Source: Rhodospirillaceae bacterium (GTDB lineage Bacteria > Pseudomonadota > Alphaproteobacteria > Rhodospirillales > Magnetovibrionaceae). From it: DNA of 16,145 bases. The notes under the pieces are model-generated. The model searched no databases. It worked only from the letters and a program-made list of their open reading frames with translations, and was not told the origin of the DNA. Location of the stretch: contig JAOUJU010000008.1 of assembly GCA_029883045.1 (NCBI GenBank), positions 1 through 16,145 of the forward strand, read 5' to 3'. Made by a program: the position numbers and the translations under genes. Below are positions 1 through 6,604 of this stretch, in pieces (position 1 is the first letter of the stretch; every line of letters starts with the position of its first letter).

Positions 1-28
1 TGAATTTTCAGATTTTTGGCCAGAAAAG

Positions 29-54
29 ACTGGATATAACGACCGGTTATAACG
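29..54. repeat. 13-bp tandem duplication over the ubiB stop codon
   Basis: Two adjacent 13-bp units, ACTGGATATAACG (29-41) and ACCGGTTATAACG (42-54), agree at 11 of 13 positions. The ubiB stop codon (47-49, read leftward) lies inside the second unit. A two-unit match of this quality could arise by chance. It is listed because two other genes in the window also end inside short tandem repeats. Bases 1-28 hold nothing that can be supported as a gene. Confidence 0.5.
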
Positions 55-1588
55 CCAGGGCAATTATTCCAATACCTAAAACCAGCGCCAAAAGGCCAAG
101 GGCAATGCCATTTTTTTTAGGTACGCCACCGCGCCCACCGCGCATGGCTTTTACGGTATCGGGGTGCAATTTTAACCCGCCTTTTTCAAAATCGGCTAGG
201 GCTTTTTCCATACCGCGTACCAAGCGGGGCAAACGTTTAAGCATGGCCGCCCCTTCGTTCGCCGCTTCTTTTATGCGCGCCTCAGGCCCAAGGTTTTCAC
301 GCATCCACCCTTCAATAAGTGGTCTAGCGATAAACCACATATTAGCCTCGGGCGCTAATTTTCGCCCTGTTCCCTCGGCTACTAGCATGGTTTTTTGCAA
401 CAACAAAAGTTGGGGCTGGGTTTCCATCTCGAAGGTTTCGGTTATTTGAAATAGCTGACCCAGAAGCGTCGCAATGGAAATTTCATTTTGTGGTTTATCT
501 AACACCGGCTCGGCGATGGAGCGGCACGCTTGGGTAAATTCATCAACCGATTGACCCAATGGTATCCAGCCCGCCTCAAAATGGACTTCGGCGGCGCGCC
601 TGTAATCACGCATAAGAAAGGCCATTAACAATTCGGCTAAATGCCTGCGGGTCGATTTATCAAGCCTGCCCATGATACCAAAATCTACCACCGCAAGCGC
701 ACCTTGGGGGGTTACAAAAACATTTCCCGGGTGCATGTCGGCATGAAAAAACCCGTCACGAAATACCTGCATGAAAAACGAACTTGCGCTTTTTTCTAAA
801 ATATCCAACGGGTCAAGCCCCGCCTTTTTTATGGCCGCAATATCAACGATGGAAACCCCGTGGACTCGGCTGGTGGTCAGCACACGTTTTGCAGTTGTGC
901 TCCAATCAACGTCGGGCACAATAAAACTTTTGTCGTCCGCAAAATTATCTTGTAGCTCGCTTGCGGCAGCGGCTTCAAAGCGCAAATCCATTTCCATTTC
1001 AACCGAACGGGCCAATGTTTTGACCACTTCAATTGGTTTTAGGCGCCTAAGTTCGGGTCTGGTTTTTTCAATTAATTTTGCCGCCCAGAAAAAAAGATCG
1101 AGATCATTTTGAAATGATTGTTCAATGCCCGGGCGCAGCACCTTGACCGCGACCTCTTGGCCTGTGGGTGTCACCGCAAAATGGACCTGGGCAATAGATG
1201 CTGCCGCCACCGGGGTATCATCAAATTTTGAAAAAATTTCGTTTAATGGTTTGCCAAATTCGGTTTCAATTGCGCTGTGGGCTAAGTTGGCGGCAAAAGG
1301 CGGCAGCTTATCTTGTAGATGGGAAAGATCGGCAGCAATTTCTTCGCCCAATAAATCAGGTCGGGTGGCTAGCATTTGGCCTAATTTGATGAAGCTAGGA
1401 CCCATTTCTTGTAAGGCCCCGCTTAGGCGTTGCCCCGGCCTAAGGGTTGATTTTTTATGCCCCAATAGCCCGGCCACCCATACAGCCATGGGCTCAATCC
1501 CTGCGGTTTTTAAAATAAACAATGCATCATGGCGCGCTAAAGCCCTGGCAATTGAAAAAACGCGTGCGATATGACGAATACTGTCCAC
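47..1588 (-). CDS. ubiB: UbiB-family atypical kinase/ATPase, ubiquinone biosynthesis
   Basis: This is an ABC1/ADCK/UbiB-family protein of 513 residues, an atypical protein-kinase-like ATPase needed for aerobic ubiquinone synthesis. Visible family marks are the KxGQ motif (K68 to Q71), an Ala-rich nucleotide-binding loop at about 128-136, an invariant-type Lys in VAVKVLRPG (K149), the catalytic-loop HADMHPGN (about 282-289), and a DFG motif some 15-20 residues later. The C-terminus is a hydrophobic membrane segment of about 20 residues, as expected for the family. I chose the GTG at 1588. It lies 25 nt after the ubiE stop, is preceded by GGAG about 11 nt upstream, and gives a normal N-terminus (DSIRHIARVFSIARALARHD). 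An ATG at 1696 is in frame, but it would overlap ubiE by 83 bp and add 36 residues unlike the family. It is probably co-transcribed with ubiE. The function is certain at family level; the exact biochemical role of UbiB is not settled. Confidence 0.95.
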   Translation of the reverse strand: MDSIRHIARVFSIARALARHDALFILKTAGIEPMAVWVAGLLGHKKSTLRPGQRLSGALQEMGPSFIKLGQMLATRPDLLGEEIAADLSHLQDKLPPFAANLAHSAIETEFGKPLNEIFSKFDDTPVAAASIAQVHFAVTPTGQEVAVKVLRPGIEQSFQNDLDLFFWAAKLIEKTRPELRRLKPIEVVKTLARSVEMEMDLRFEAAAASELQDNFADDKSFIVPDVDWSTTAKRVLTTSRVHGVSIVDIAAIKKAGLDPLDILEKSASSFFMQVFRDGFFHADMHPGNVFVTPQGALAVVDFGIMGRLDKSTRRHLAELLMAFLMRDYRRAAEVHFEAGWIPLGQSVDEFTQACRSIAEPVLDKPQNEISIATLLGQLFQITETFEMETQPQLLLLQKTMLVAEGTGRKLAPEANMWFIARPLIEGWMRENLGPEARIKEAANEGAAMLKRLPRLVRGMEKALADFEKGGLKLHPDTVKAMRGGRGGVPKKNGIALGLLALVLGIGIIALAL

Positions 1589-1613
1589 TTTAAAATATGC
1601 TCCGGGGTTTAAT

Positions 1614-2384
1614 TTAGGTGCGCCAACCTGAATGAATTGCCGCAATACCGCCCGATAGGTTTTCAAAAGAAACCACATCAAACCCGGCTTGTTCAATCAT
1701 GGAAGCAAATTGTTTTTGTGGTGGGAATTTACGAATTGATTGAGCTAGATATTCATAGCTTTCCCTATCATTCGCTACCAATTGACCAATTCGCGGAAGA
1801 ACCGAAAATGAATAAGTATCATATATTTTATCTAACACAGGCAATTCAACGCGGCTGAACTCCAAACAAAGAAAATGCCCGCCCGGTTTTAATACGCGCC
1901 TAGCCTCGCTAAGGGCACGTTCAATATGGGTTACATTTCTAATACAAAAAGCAATGGTATAGGCATCAAAGGTTTGATCATCAAAAGGTAATTTTTCTGC
2001 GTCACCTTCCATGAATTCAATATTTTTAAGATGCCCCTTATCGATGGCGCGATCACGCCCGACGGCCAACATTTCTGGGTTAATATCATAGACCAAAACC
2101 TCGCCGCCACCGTTTTCAAGAAAACGAAAGGCAATATCACCGGTACCGCCACCCACATCCAAAAGCTTCATTTCAGGCACCGGGTTTAGTTTTTTTATCA
2201 GGTCGGCTTTCCATAAACGATGCACGCCCATGGACATTAAATCGTTCATGATATCGTATTTTTGTGCAACAGATGAAAACACGCTGCGCACAAGGCTGGC
2301 TTTTTCATCCTCGCCGACCGTGCGGTAGCCGAAGTGGGTGGTGGGGGCGTTTTCGCCGTCTTGTAATTTTTCTGGTTCGCTCAT
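1614..2384 (-). CDS. ubiE: Ubiquinone/menaquinone C-methyltransferase UbiE
   Basis: This is a class I S-adenosylmethionine methyltransferase of 256 residues, the usual length. It C-methylates the demethyl-benzoquinol intermediate in ubiquinone synthesis (and demethylmenaquinol where menaquinone is made). The N-terminal block FGYRTV...K...[20 protein letters not shown] and the following GVHRLWK are UbiE signatures. The SAM-binding motif I is LDVGGGTGD (75-83), followed by an acidic residue at the end of beta 2 (VYDINPEML, about 98-106). A motif of the AFCIRNV type (about 145-151) and [13 protein letters not shown] (about 165-177) follow, and the C-terminus [12 protein letters not shown] is characteristic. 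It starts with ATG at 2384 and is divergent from mutM across only 46 bp. ubiB follows 25 nt downstream, which fits a ubiE-ubiB operon in the quinone pathway. Confidence 0.97.
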   Translation of the reverse strand: MSEPEKLQDGENAPTTHFGYRTVGEDEKASLVRSVFSSVAQKYDIMNDLMSMGVHRLWKADLIKKLNPVPEMKLLDVGGGTGDIAFRFLENGGGEVLVYDINPEMLAVGRDRAIDKGHLKNIEFMEGDAEKLPFDDQTFDAYTIAFCIRNVTHIERALSEARRVLKPGGHFLCLEFSRVELPVLDKIYDTYSFSVLPRIGQLVANDRESYEYLAQSIRKFPPQKQFASMIEQAGFDVVSFENLSGGIAAIHSGWRT

Positions 2385-2430
2385 GCACCAAACAATAGCG
2401 TAATGAATAAGAAGTGGCTACTTTGTAAAT
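2385..2430. promoter_or_regulatory. 46-bp divergent spacer between ubiE and mutM
   Basis: The spacer separates two divergent start codons, so promoter elements for both directions must lie here or extend into the opposite gene. It is AT-rich. I see no convincing paired -35/-10 hexamers and only weak ribosome-binding sequences on either side. The call rests on gene geometry, not on a recognised motif. Confidence 0.4.
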
Positions 2431-3279
2431 ATGCCAGAATTACCTGAAGTAGAAACCATAAGACGTGGGCTTGAGCCGGTAATGACCGGTGCCACAGTTG
2501 CCTGCCTTACGCTTAGGCGCAAAAACCTAAGAAAACCATTCCCCAAGGACATGAAAAAACGCTTAGAAGGTTTAAAAATTCTAGCCGTTGATAGGCGGGC
2601 TAAATATCTTTTGGTTAGCCTTGAAAATGAAACCGTTCTTATCTGGCACTTAGGCATGAGCGGACAAGTTAGAATTTATAAAAAAGGCGATAAAGTTCCC
2701 AAGCCTGAAAAGCACGATCATGTACAAATAGACCTTTCTAATGGGGCCACGATTGTTTTTACCGACCCCAGACGTTTTGGCCTGATGGACCTTGCGCAAA
2801 GCGATGAAATGCCCACACACCCGTTGTTTAAAAATACCGGGCCTGAACCTTTGGGCCGGGGTTTTAACGGCAAAGTTTTGGCAGATCGCCTAAAGGGCAA
2901 GGCCACAGAAATAAAGCTAGCCCTGATGGACCAAAAAGTTGTGGCCGGGGTGGGAAATATTTATGCCTCAGAAGCCCTGTTTCGCGCCGGCATTTCACCC
3001 AAAGCCCGGGCTGGATCCATAAGCCTCGCACGGCTTAGTGTGCTGGTAAGTGAAATAAAAAAAATATTGAAAAAGGCCATTAAGGCAGGGGGATCAACCC
3101 TGAAGGACCACCGAACCACCGATGGGGGGCTTGGATATTTTCAAAATTCACATACGGTATATGGCCGTGAAGGCCAGCCATGCCCGGGCTGTGATTGTAA
3201 TGTGAGGCGCACAGGGGGCATAAAACGTATTGTTCAGGGTGGGCGCGCTACTTTTTATTGCCCAAGACGCCAACGCTAG
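2431..3279 (+). CDS. mutM: Formamidopyrimidine-DNA glycosylase MutM (Fpg), altered zinc finger
   Basis: This bifunctional glycosylase/AP lyase excises 8-oxoguanine and formamidopyrimidines in base excision repair. The 282 residues begin MPELPEVETIRRGL, which after Met removal exposes the catalytic Pro (P2) with Glu E3. K58 in DRRAKYL is the usual beta-clamp lysine. LIWHLGMSGQ, TDPRRFG and the helix-two-turn-helix region (LALMDQKVVAGVGNIYASEALF) are all intact. The oddity is the C-terminal finger. The family ends with two CxxC pairs, but here the last pair reads CPRR (C277, R280). Counting back the usual 17 residues from C277 also lands on an Arg (R260), while extra Cys occur at 251, 254 and 256. 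Both Arg codons are CGC, one transition from TGC. The gene may use shifted ligands or be a zinc-less variant; sequencing error at either site is also possible. The product identity is secure. The next gene starts 15 nt downstream. Confidence 0.95.
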   Translation: MPELPEVETIRRGLEPVMTGATVACLTLRRKNLRKPFPKDMKKRLEGLKILAVDRRAKYLLVSLENETVLIWHLGMSGQVRIYKKGDKVPKPEKHDHVQIDLSNGATIVFTDPRRFGLMDLAQSDEMPTHPLFKNTGPEPLGRGFNGKVLADRLKGKATEIKLALMDQKVVAGVGNIYASEALFRAGISPKARAGSISLARLSVLVSEIKKILKKAIKAGGSTLKDHRTTDGGLGYFQNSHTVYGREGQPCPGCDCNVRRTGGIKRIVQGGRATFYCPRRQR

Positions 3280-3294
3280 GGTAAGGCTATTGCT

Positions 3295-3729
3295 ATGAAC
3301 AATTTTAACCAACCTCGATTAAAGCATTTTTCCGCCCGCTTCATTTTTGCGGCCTTGGCCGTTTTTGTGGCGTTCTTGGCCATGTCTATCCAGCCCAGGG
3401 CAACCTTGGCGGGTGAGGCCGTATTTCTAAGCGTGATTGATGATCTTCCCCTTATGGAGGGCCTCAGCGAAAGCGGGGATGGAGTTCAATTTGAAAGCCC
3501 GCAGGGACGCATAGCCGAGGTTTCGGCCACGGGAAACGTCAAACCGCAAACTTTAAGCGATTTTTATGAAAATGCCTTACCCCAGTTAGGCTGGAAAAAA
3601 ATTAGCTCCGGCACTTATCTGCGCGAGGGTGAAATATTGAAAATCACCACAGGCCTACCCGAAGACGGGTCCTTGTCAAATGGTGCATTGGTGGTGATAT
3701 TTTCCCTACATCCGCAAAAAGGTGGCTGA
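3295..3729 (+). CDS. Small exported protein of unknown function
   Basis: I do not recognise a named family. The 144-residue product has a basic N-terminus, then a hydrophobic stretch at about 15-31, and an Ala-Thr-Leu-Ala | Gly-Glu-Ala context around residue 40 that would suit signal peptidase I. The mature part would be about 100 residues. It is predicted to be soluble and periplasmic, with a pattern (short hydrophobic strands, a helix near SDFYENALPQLGWKK at about 87-101, then strand-rich YLREGEILKITTG and ALVVIFSL) that looks like a compact alpha/beta domain. No catalytic motif is evident. It follows mutM by 15 nt with TAAGG as a possible ribosome site, so the two are probably co-transcribed. 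A hairpin overlaps its stop codon. The coding call is supported by codon structure, the signal peptide and operon spacing; the function is unknown. Confidence 0.8.
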   Translation: MNNFNQPRLKHFSARFIFAALAVFVAFLAMSIQPRATLAGEAVFLSVIDDLPLMEGLSESGDGVQFESPQGRIAEVSATGNVKPQTLSDFYENALPQLGWKKISSGTYLREGEILKITTGLPEDGSLSNGALVVIFSLHPQKGG

Positions 3730-3740
3730 GCACCATTTTT
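3716..3740 (+). terminator. Weak intrinsic terminator after the mutM unit
   Basis: GGTG (3721-3724) pairs with CACC (3731-3734) around a 6-nt loop. The stem is extended by A and T runs with one A-A mismatch and is followed by TTTTT at 3736-3740. It overlaps the stop codon of the preceding gene. The GC stem is short, so termination may be partial. Confidence 0.4.
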
Positions 3741-3759
3741 CGCCCTAAATATAGGGGAC

Positions 3760-3788
3760 TTGACTACAAGGCCCCCGGTCAATATAAC
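3760..3788 (+). promoter_or_regulatory. Sigma-70-type promoter for rpsT
   Basis: TTGACT (3760-3765) and TATAAC (3783-3788) are separated by exactly 17 bp. The -35 matches the consensus at 5 of 6 positions (with a C before it, as in many alphaproteobacterial promoters), and the -10 matches at 5 of 6. Transcription would begin near 3795, giving a leader of about 70 nt rich in GGCC and GGGCCC sequence that could fold upstream of the ribosome-binding site AAGAGG (3851-3856). A structured leader would be consistent with feedback control of a ribosomal protein gene, but that is inference. Confidence 0.65.
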
Positions 3789-3866
3789 CCGGGCTTCTGT
3801 TAATCATGTATTCAATGGGCCGGCCTGTAAAAGGGCCCTTGGCCTGACCTAAGAGGTTTATAAAAT

Positions 3867-4130
3867 ATGGCAAATCACAAGTCCGCCAAAAAGCGTATAC
3901 GCCACACCGAGTCCGTAACCGTTGTTCGCAATGACCGCCGTTCACGGGCGCGCACTTTTATTAAAAAAGTAGAAAGCGCAGTTGTTAGTGGTGACAAGGC
4001 TGCCGCCGCTGAAGCGCTTAAGGCAGCTCAGCCAGAAATTATGCGCGGTGTTTCAAAAGGTGCCATTCAAAAAAATACTGCTTCGCGTAAAATGTCCCGC
4101 CTTGCTGCAAGCGTAAAGGCAATGGCCTGA
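3867..4130 (+). CDS. rpsT: 30S ribosomal protein S20
   Basis: S20 binds 16S rRNA early in 30S assembly. The 87-residue, strongly basic, Ala/Lys-rich protein starts [23 protein letters not shown], continues with a helix-forming region containing [11 protein letters not shown], and has the family's [20 protein letters not shown] block near the C-terminus. The length is normal. The ATG at 3867 has AAGAGG 10 nt upstream. A good promoter (3760-3788) and a terminator (4201-4232) make it a single-gene unit. Its place just before dnaA is common in alphaproteobacteria. Confidence 0.98.
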   Translation: MANHKSAKKRIRHTESVTVVRNDRRSRARTFIKKVESAVVSGDKAAAAEALKAAQPEIMRGVSKGAIQKNTASRKMSRLAASVKAMA

Positions 4131-4200
4131 GGTTTTTAAAGACCCAGTATTTTACTTGGTGCATTTAAGCCTAAAATTTTTGGCATAATTATTAATTTTA

Positions 4201-4232
4201 AAAAGGCGGATCCTTTGGGCTTCGCCTTTTTT
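4201..4232 (+). terminator. Intrinsic terminator of rpsT
   Basis: AAAAGGCG (4201-4208) pairs with CGCCTTTT (4223-4230) across a 14-nt loop and runs into six T (4227-4232). It lies about 70 nt after the rpsT stop and is oriented to end rightward transcription. Confidence 0.75.
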
Positions 4233-4418
4233 ATTTATTCTATTTATCTAATGACACATCATTTAGTAGTAAATTTAACGCAACGACATAGGCTGCGTGG
4301 CGTGGCGTTATGTGTTGTCACTACACCTCAATCTGCACGCAAAAAAAACGGAAATTATTTCATAGTGTTGAGGGCACCAATTAGCGCAATGATATAACTG
4401 CGGCCAAATAACTAGCGG

Positions 4419-4459
4419 TTTTCCACCGAAAAAAAACTATCTGTGGATGATGTGGATGA
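4419..4459. promoter_or_regulatory. Cluster of three DnaA-box-like 9-mers
   Basis: TTTTCCACC (4419-4427) differs from TTTTCCACA by one base. Two directly abutting copies of TGTGGATGA (4442-4450 and 4451-4459) are, on the opposite strand, TCATCCACA, one mismatch from TTATCCACA. Three 8-of-9 matches within 41 bp, two of them in tandem, look like a DnaA binding cluster. Weaker 7-of-9 matches occur at 4601-4609 and 4998-5006. Confidence 0.5.
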
Positions 4460-4517
4460 AATGAAAACGCCACATAGAGTCAAGCACATTTTTTTAAATG
4501 TTCCTCTTTCCGACTTG

Positions 4518-4546
4518 TTGAAAGTGGTCTATTACACCTTTAGAAT
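4518..4546 (+). promoter_or_regulatory. Candidate sigma-70 promoter inside the dnaA upstream region
   Basis: TTGAAA (4518-4523) and TAGAAT (4541-4546) are spaced by 17 bp, and each matches the consensus at 5 of 6 positions. It points toward dnaA, about 500 bp away, and lies about 60 bp past the DnaA-box cluster. It could drive a long dnaA leader or an untranslated transcript through the AT-rich tract. In DNA this AT-rich, chance matches are frequent. Confidence 0.35.
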
Positions 4547-4638
4547 TTATTACTTAAGACGACGAAAAGGGGTCATGTTTTTTCTGGAAGCGAGCTTTCA
4601 TATTTCACAAAATTTTAGGCTTAGAAATCGGGCAGCAA

Positions 4639-4684
4639 ATTGTTCTAAATAATTGTTCAAAAAACTGTTCAGAAAAAATTGTCC
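4639..4684 (+). repeat. Iteron-like GTTC direct repeats
   Basis: GTTC recurs at 4642, 4655 and 4667, with a variant GTCC at 4681, so the spacing is 13, 12 and 14 bp. Each copy sits in an A/T context of the form (A)ATTGTTC or ACTGTTC. The array opens the most AT-rich part of the region upstream of dnaA. The core is short, so significance is uncertain. Confidence 0.4.
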
Positions 4685-4833
4685 TTAAATATTTTGAATA
4701 CAAAAATAAAAAACTTACATGCGTGTTAATATCTAATTTGCTTCTTAAAAAAATCTACGTACCGTTTTTCAAATAAATAAAATTTTTCTTGTGCCTTTCG
4801 GGGGGTAGTTCCGGATCAGAAAACTAGTGACGC

Positions 4834-4871
4834 AAGACCACGGTCTTTTGTCAATTTTGGTTCGGCAAAAT
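4834..4871. promoter_or_regulatory. Two adjacent inverted repeats upstream of dnaA
   Basis: AAGACC (4834-4839) and GGTCTT (4842-4847) form a perfect dyad with a 2-bp centre, too tight for a hairpin but suitable for a dimeric repressor. ATTTTG (4854-4859) and CAAAAT (4866-4871) form a second dyad with a 6-nt centre. A further GGCCA/TGGCC pair with a 3-nt loop lies at 4946-4958. They could be operators or leader structures for dnaA; no known regulator site is recognised. Confidence 0.35.
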
Positions 4872-5047
4872 AAATAGAAATTTACAACAGGGCGCCAAAT
4901 AATGAATTTTGTTATCGCTAATAATCAAAAAATACGCCTTTCCGGGGCCACAATGGCCACCCGCAGATTTCATAAAACAAACGGTTCTTTGCGGTTTTTA
5001 TCTGCAACTGGGCCAAACCACGCCGTAAACGCGCTCGGGGTGTGCTC

Positions 5048-6532
5048 ATGAGTATGACCCTAGACCCGGCAATCAGCGAAAAGTGGGATTTTGTGCTTTC
5101 ATCCATGCGCACGGAAATTGGCGAAGCAGCGTTTGATAGCTGGCTTAAACCCATGACCGTTCGCGATGTGGCTGTTGATAGCATAAGAATTTCCGTTCCC
5201 ACCCGCTTTATGCGCGATTGGGTAATTGCCCATTACGCCGATAGGCTTGAAACATTGTGGGAACGCAAGGTTGATATTTTTGTTCAGTCAGATCACGGCA
5301 CATCTGACGCCAATGGAAAAAACGCAAATGGCAGGCTTGCACAGAATGTTCCTGTGGATTCTTCTCAGGGTAATTTTTCTGAAAATCCGCCACCACACAA
5401 TGGTGCTGGCGCAGCGCAGCAATCACAACAAAATAACCAGCAGAATTATAACCAACCAAATAATTCAATAATTTCTGGAATTGCAGGTTTGGCGCAAGCT
5501 GCCCTTGATATTAGTGCACCGTTAGACCCGCGCTATAGCTTTGATAATTTTGTTGTGGGCAAACCTAACGAATTTGCCCATGCCGCCGCTAAGCGGGTAG
5601 CCGAAAGCGAAACCGCACAGTTTAATCCGCTTTTCTTGTATGGCGGCGTTGGTCTTGGCAAAACCCACCTGATGCACGCCATTGCGTGGGATATTAGAAA
5701 GCGCGATCCCAACCGCACCGTTATTTACATGTCGGCGGAAAAATTCATGTATCGCTTTATTCGTGCACTGCGTGAACAAAACACGGTCGATTTCAAAGAC
5801 CATTTCCGCAACGTAGACGTTTTAATGATTGATGATGTTCAATTCATTGGCGGCAAGGAATCAACCCAAGAAGAATTTTTCCATACCTTTAATGCGCTGG
5901 TTGATCAGGGGCGACAAATCGTTATTTCGGCTGATAAATCACCATCTGACCTTGAGGGCATGGAAGACCGTCTTAAATCGCGCCTTAATTGCGGTTTAGT
6001 GGCCGACATTCATGCTACCACCTATGAATTGCGCGTCGGTATTTTGCAGACCAAGGCAGAAAAGCTTGGCATTGAAATTCCGCCTAAGGTTCAGGAATTT
6101 TTAGCCCATAAAATAACCGCCAACGTACGCGAACTAGAAGGTGCTCTAAACCGGGTGGCCGCCCATGCCCATTTGGTTGGCCGCGAGGTCTCGCTTGAAA
6201 GTGCTCAAGACGTGCTTCATGACCTAATCCGGGCCAATGACCGCCGGGTTACAATTGAAGAAATTCAGAAAAAAGTGGCTTCGCACTTCAATATTCGCAC
6301 ATCTGACATGCATTCGGCCCGTAGGGCGCGCTCGGTTGCCAGGCCACGCCAAGTGGCCATGTATCTGGCTAAACAGCTAACCAGCCGCTCATTGCCCGAA
6401 ATTGGGCGCAAATTCGGCGGGCGTGACCACACCACGGTCATGCATGCGGTCAAAAAGGTTGAGGAATTGACCGAACGTGATGCTGGTTTTGCCGAGGATG
6501 TGGAACTTCTTCGGCGCATGTTAGAGGGATAG
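5048..6532 (+). CDS. dnaA: Chromosomal replication initiator protein DnaA
   Basis: DnaA is an AAA+ ATPase that binds DnaA boxes, melts the origin and loads the helicase. Domain I (about 1-85, WDFVLSSMRTEIGEAAFDSWLKPM...) is intact. Domain II (about 90-150) is an unusually Asn/Gln/Gly-rich linker. Domain III carries Walker A GGVGLGKT (199-206), Walker B LMIDDVQF (D262, D263) and the sensor-type regions. Domain IV ends with the DNA-recognition signature GGRDHTTV (457-464). At 494 residues it is within the family range. I chose ATG 5048 because GGGG at 5037-5040 lies 7 nt upstream. The in-frame GTG at 5042 would leave almost no spacer, and an ATG at 5054 is also possible. It is followed by a very strong terminator, so it is a separate unit from dnaN. 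Autoregulation through the upstream DnaA-box-like sites is plausible. Confidence 0.98.
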   Translation: MSMTLDPAISEKWDFVLSSMRTEIGEAAFDSWLKPMTVRDVAVDSIRISVPTRFMRDWVIAHYADRLETLWERKVDIFVQSDHGTSDANGKNANGRLAQNVPVDSSQGNFSENPPPHNGAGAAQQSQQNNQQNYNQPNNSIISGIAGLAQAALDISAPLDPRYSFDNFVVGKPNEFAHAAAKRVAESETAQFNPLFLYGGVGLGKTHLMHAIAWDIRKRDPNRTVIYMSAEKFMYRFIRALREQNTVDFKDHFRNVDVLMIDDVQFIGGKESTQEEFFHTFNALVDQGRQIVISADKSPSDLEGMEDRLKSRLNCGLVADIHATTYELRVGILQTKAEKLGIEIPPKVQEFLAHKITANVRELEGALNRVAAHAHLVGREVSLESAQDVLHDLIRANDRRVTIEEIQKKVASHFNIRTSDMHSARRARSVARPRQVAMYLAKQLTSRSLPEIGRKFGGRDHTTVMHAVKKVEELTERDAGFAEDVELLRRMLEG

Positions 6533-6570
6533 CTTGCCCCCATTGATAGGGCTATTTAAGGCTTATTTTC

Positions 6571-6604
6571 AAAACCCCCCAAGATCTGTCTTGGGGGGTT
6601 TTTT
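6571..6604 (+). terminator. Strong intrinsic terminator of dnaA
   Basis: A perfect 14-bp stem (6571-6584 with 6589-6602) has a TCTG tetraloop and six consecutive C-G pairs, and is followed by a T run (6599-6604). It lies about 40 nt after the dnaA stop. Read from the opposite strand it also has an A/T-flanked stem, so it could act in both directions. Confidence 0.93.

Larger units (their letters stand above)
4233..5047. other. Long intergenic region upstream of dnaA, candidate origin or dnaA control region
   Basis: About 815 bp with no convincing gene. Going left to right it contains DnaA-box-like sites (4419-4459), a sigma-70-like promoter (4518-4546), GTTC direct repeats (4639-4684), a 150-bp tract of about 21% GC (4641-4790, 31 G/C by hand count) and three inverted repeats (4834-4847, 4854-4871, 4946-4958) before the dnaA start. 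DnaA boxes beside an easily melted tract are the two parts expected of a bacterial origin. In several model alphaproteobacteria, however, oriC lies near hemE rather than dnaA. The region may therefore be dnaA autoregulatory DNA, an origin, or both. Confidence 0.5.

Noticed and set aside
1..46. Start of a further leftward gene after ubiB
   Set aside because: The bases are open in one leftward frame, but no usual start codon or family signature is visible in so short a stretch.
1125..1574. 149-codon open frame antisense to ubiB
   Set aside because: It is a shadow of a conserved coding region; the protein shows no family features.
1589..1696. Longer ubiB with ATG at 1696
   Set aside because: It would overlap ubiE by 83 bp and add 36 residues unlike the family. 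The GTG at 1588 has a ribosome site and gives the normal N-terminus.
4215..4397. 60-codon open frame after rpsT
   Set aside because: Its start (TTG) falls in the loop of the rpsT terminator and there is no ribosome site.
4443..4652. 69-codon open frame in the region upstream of dnaA
   Set aside because: It begins inside the DnaA-box-like repeats, has no ribosome site, and its protein looks like translated AT-rich noncoding DNA.
4233..5047. CtrA-type sites (TTAA-N7-TTAA) near the possible origin
   Set aside because: I looked for full sites and found only half matches expected in AT-rich DNA.
4918..5202. 94-codon leftward open frame across the dnaA start
   Set aside because: It is antisense to the conserved DnaA domain I and has no recognisable features.
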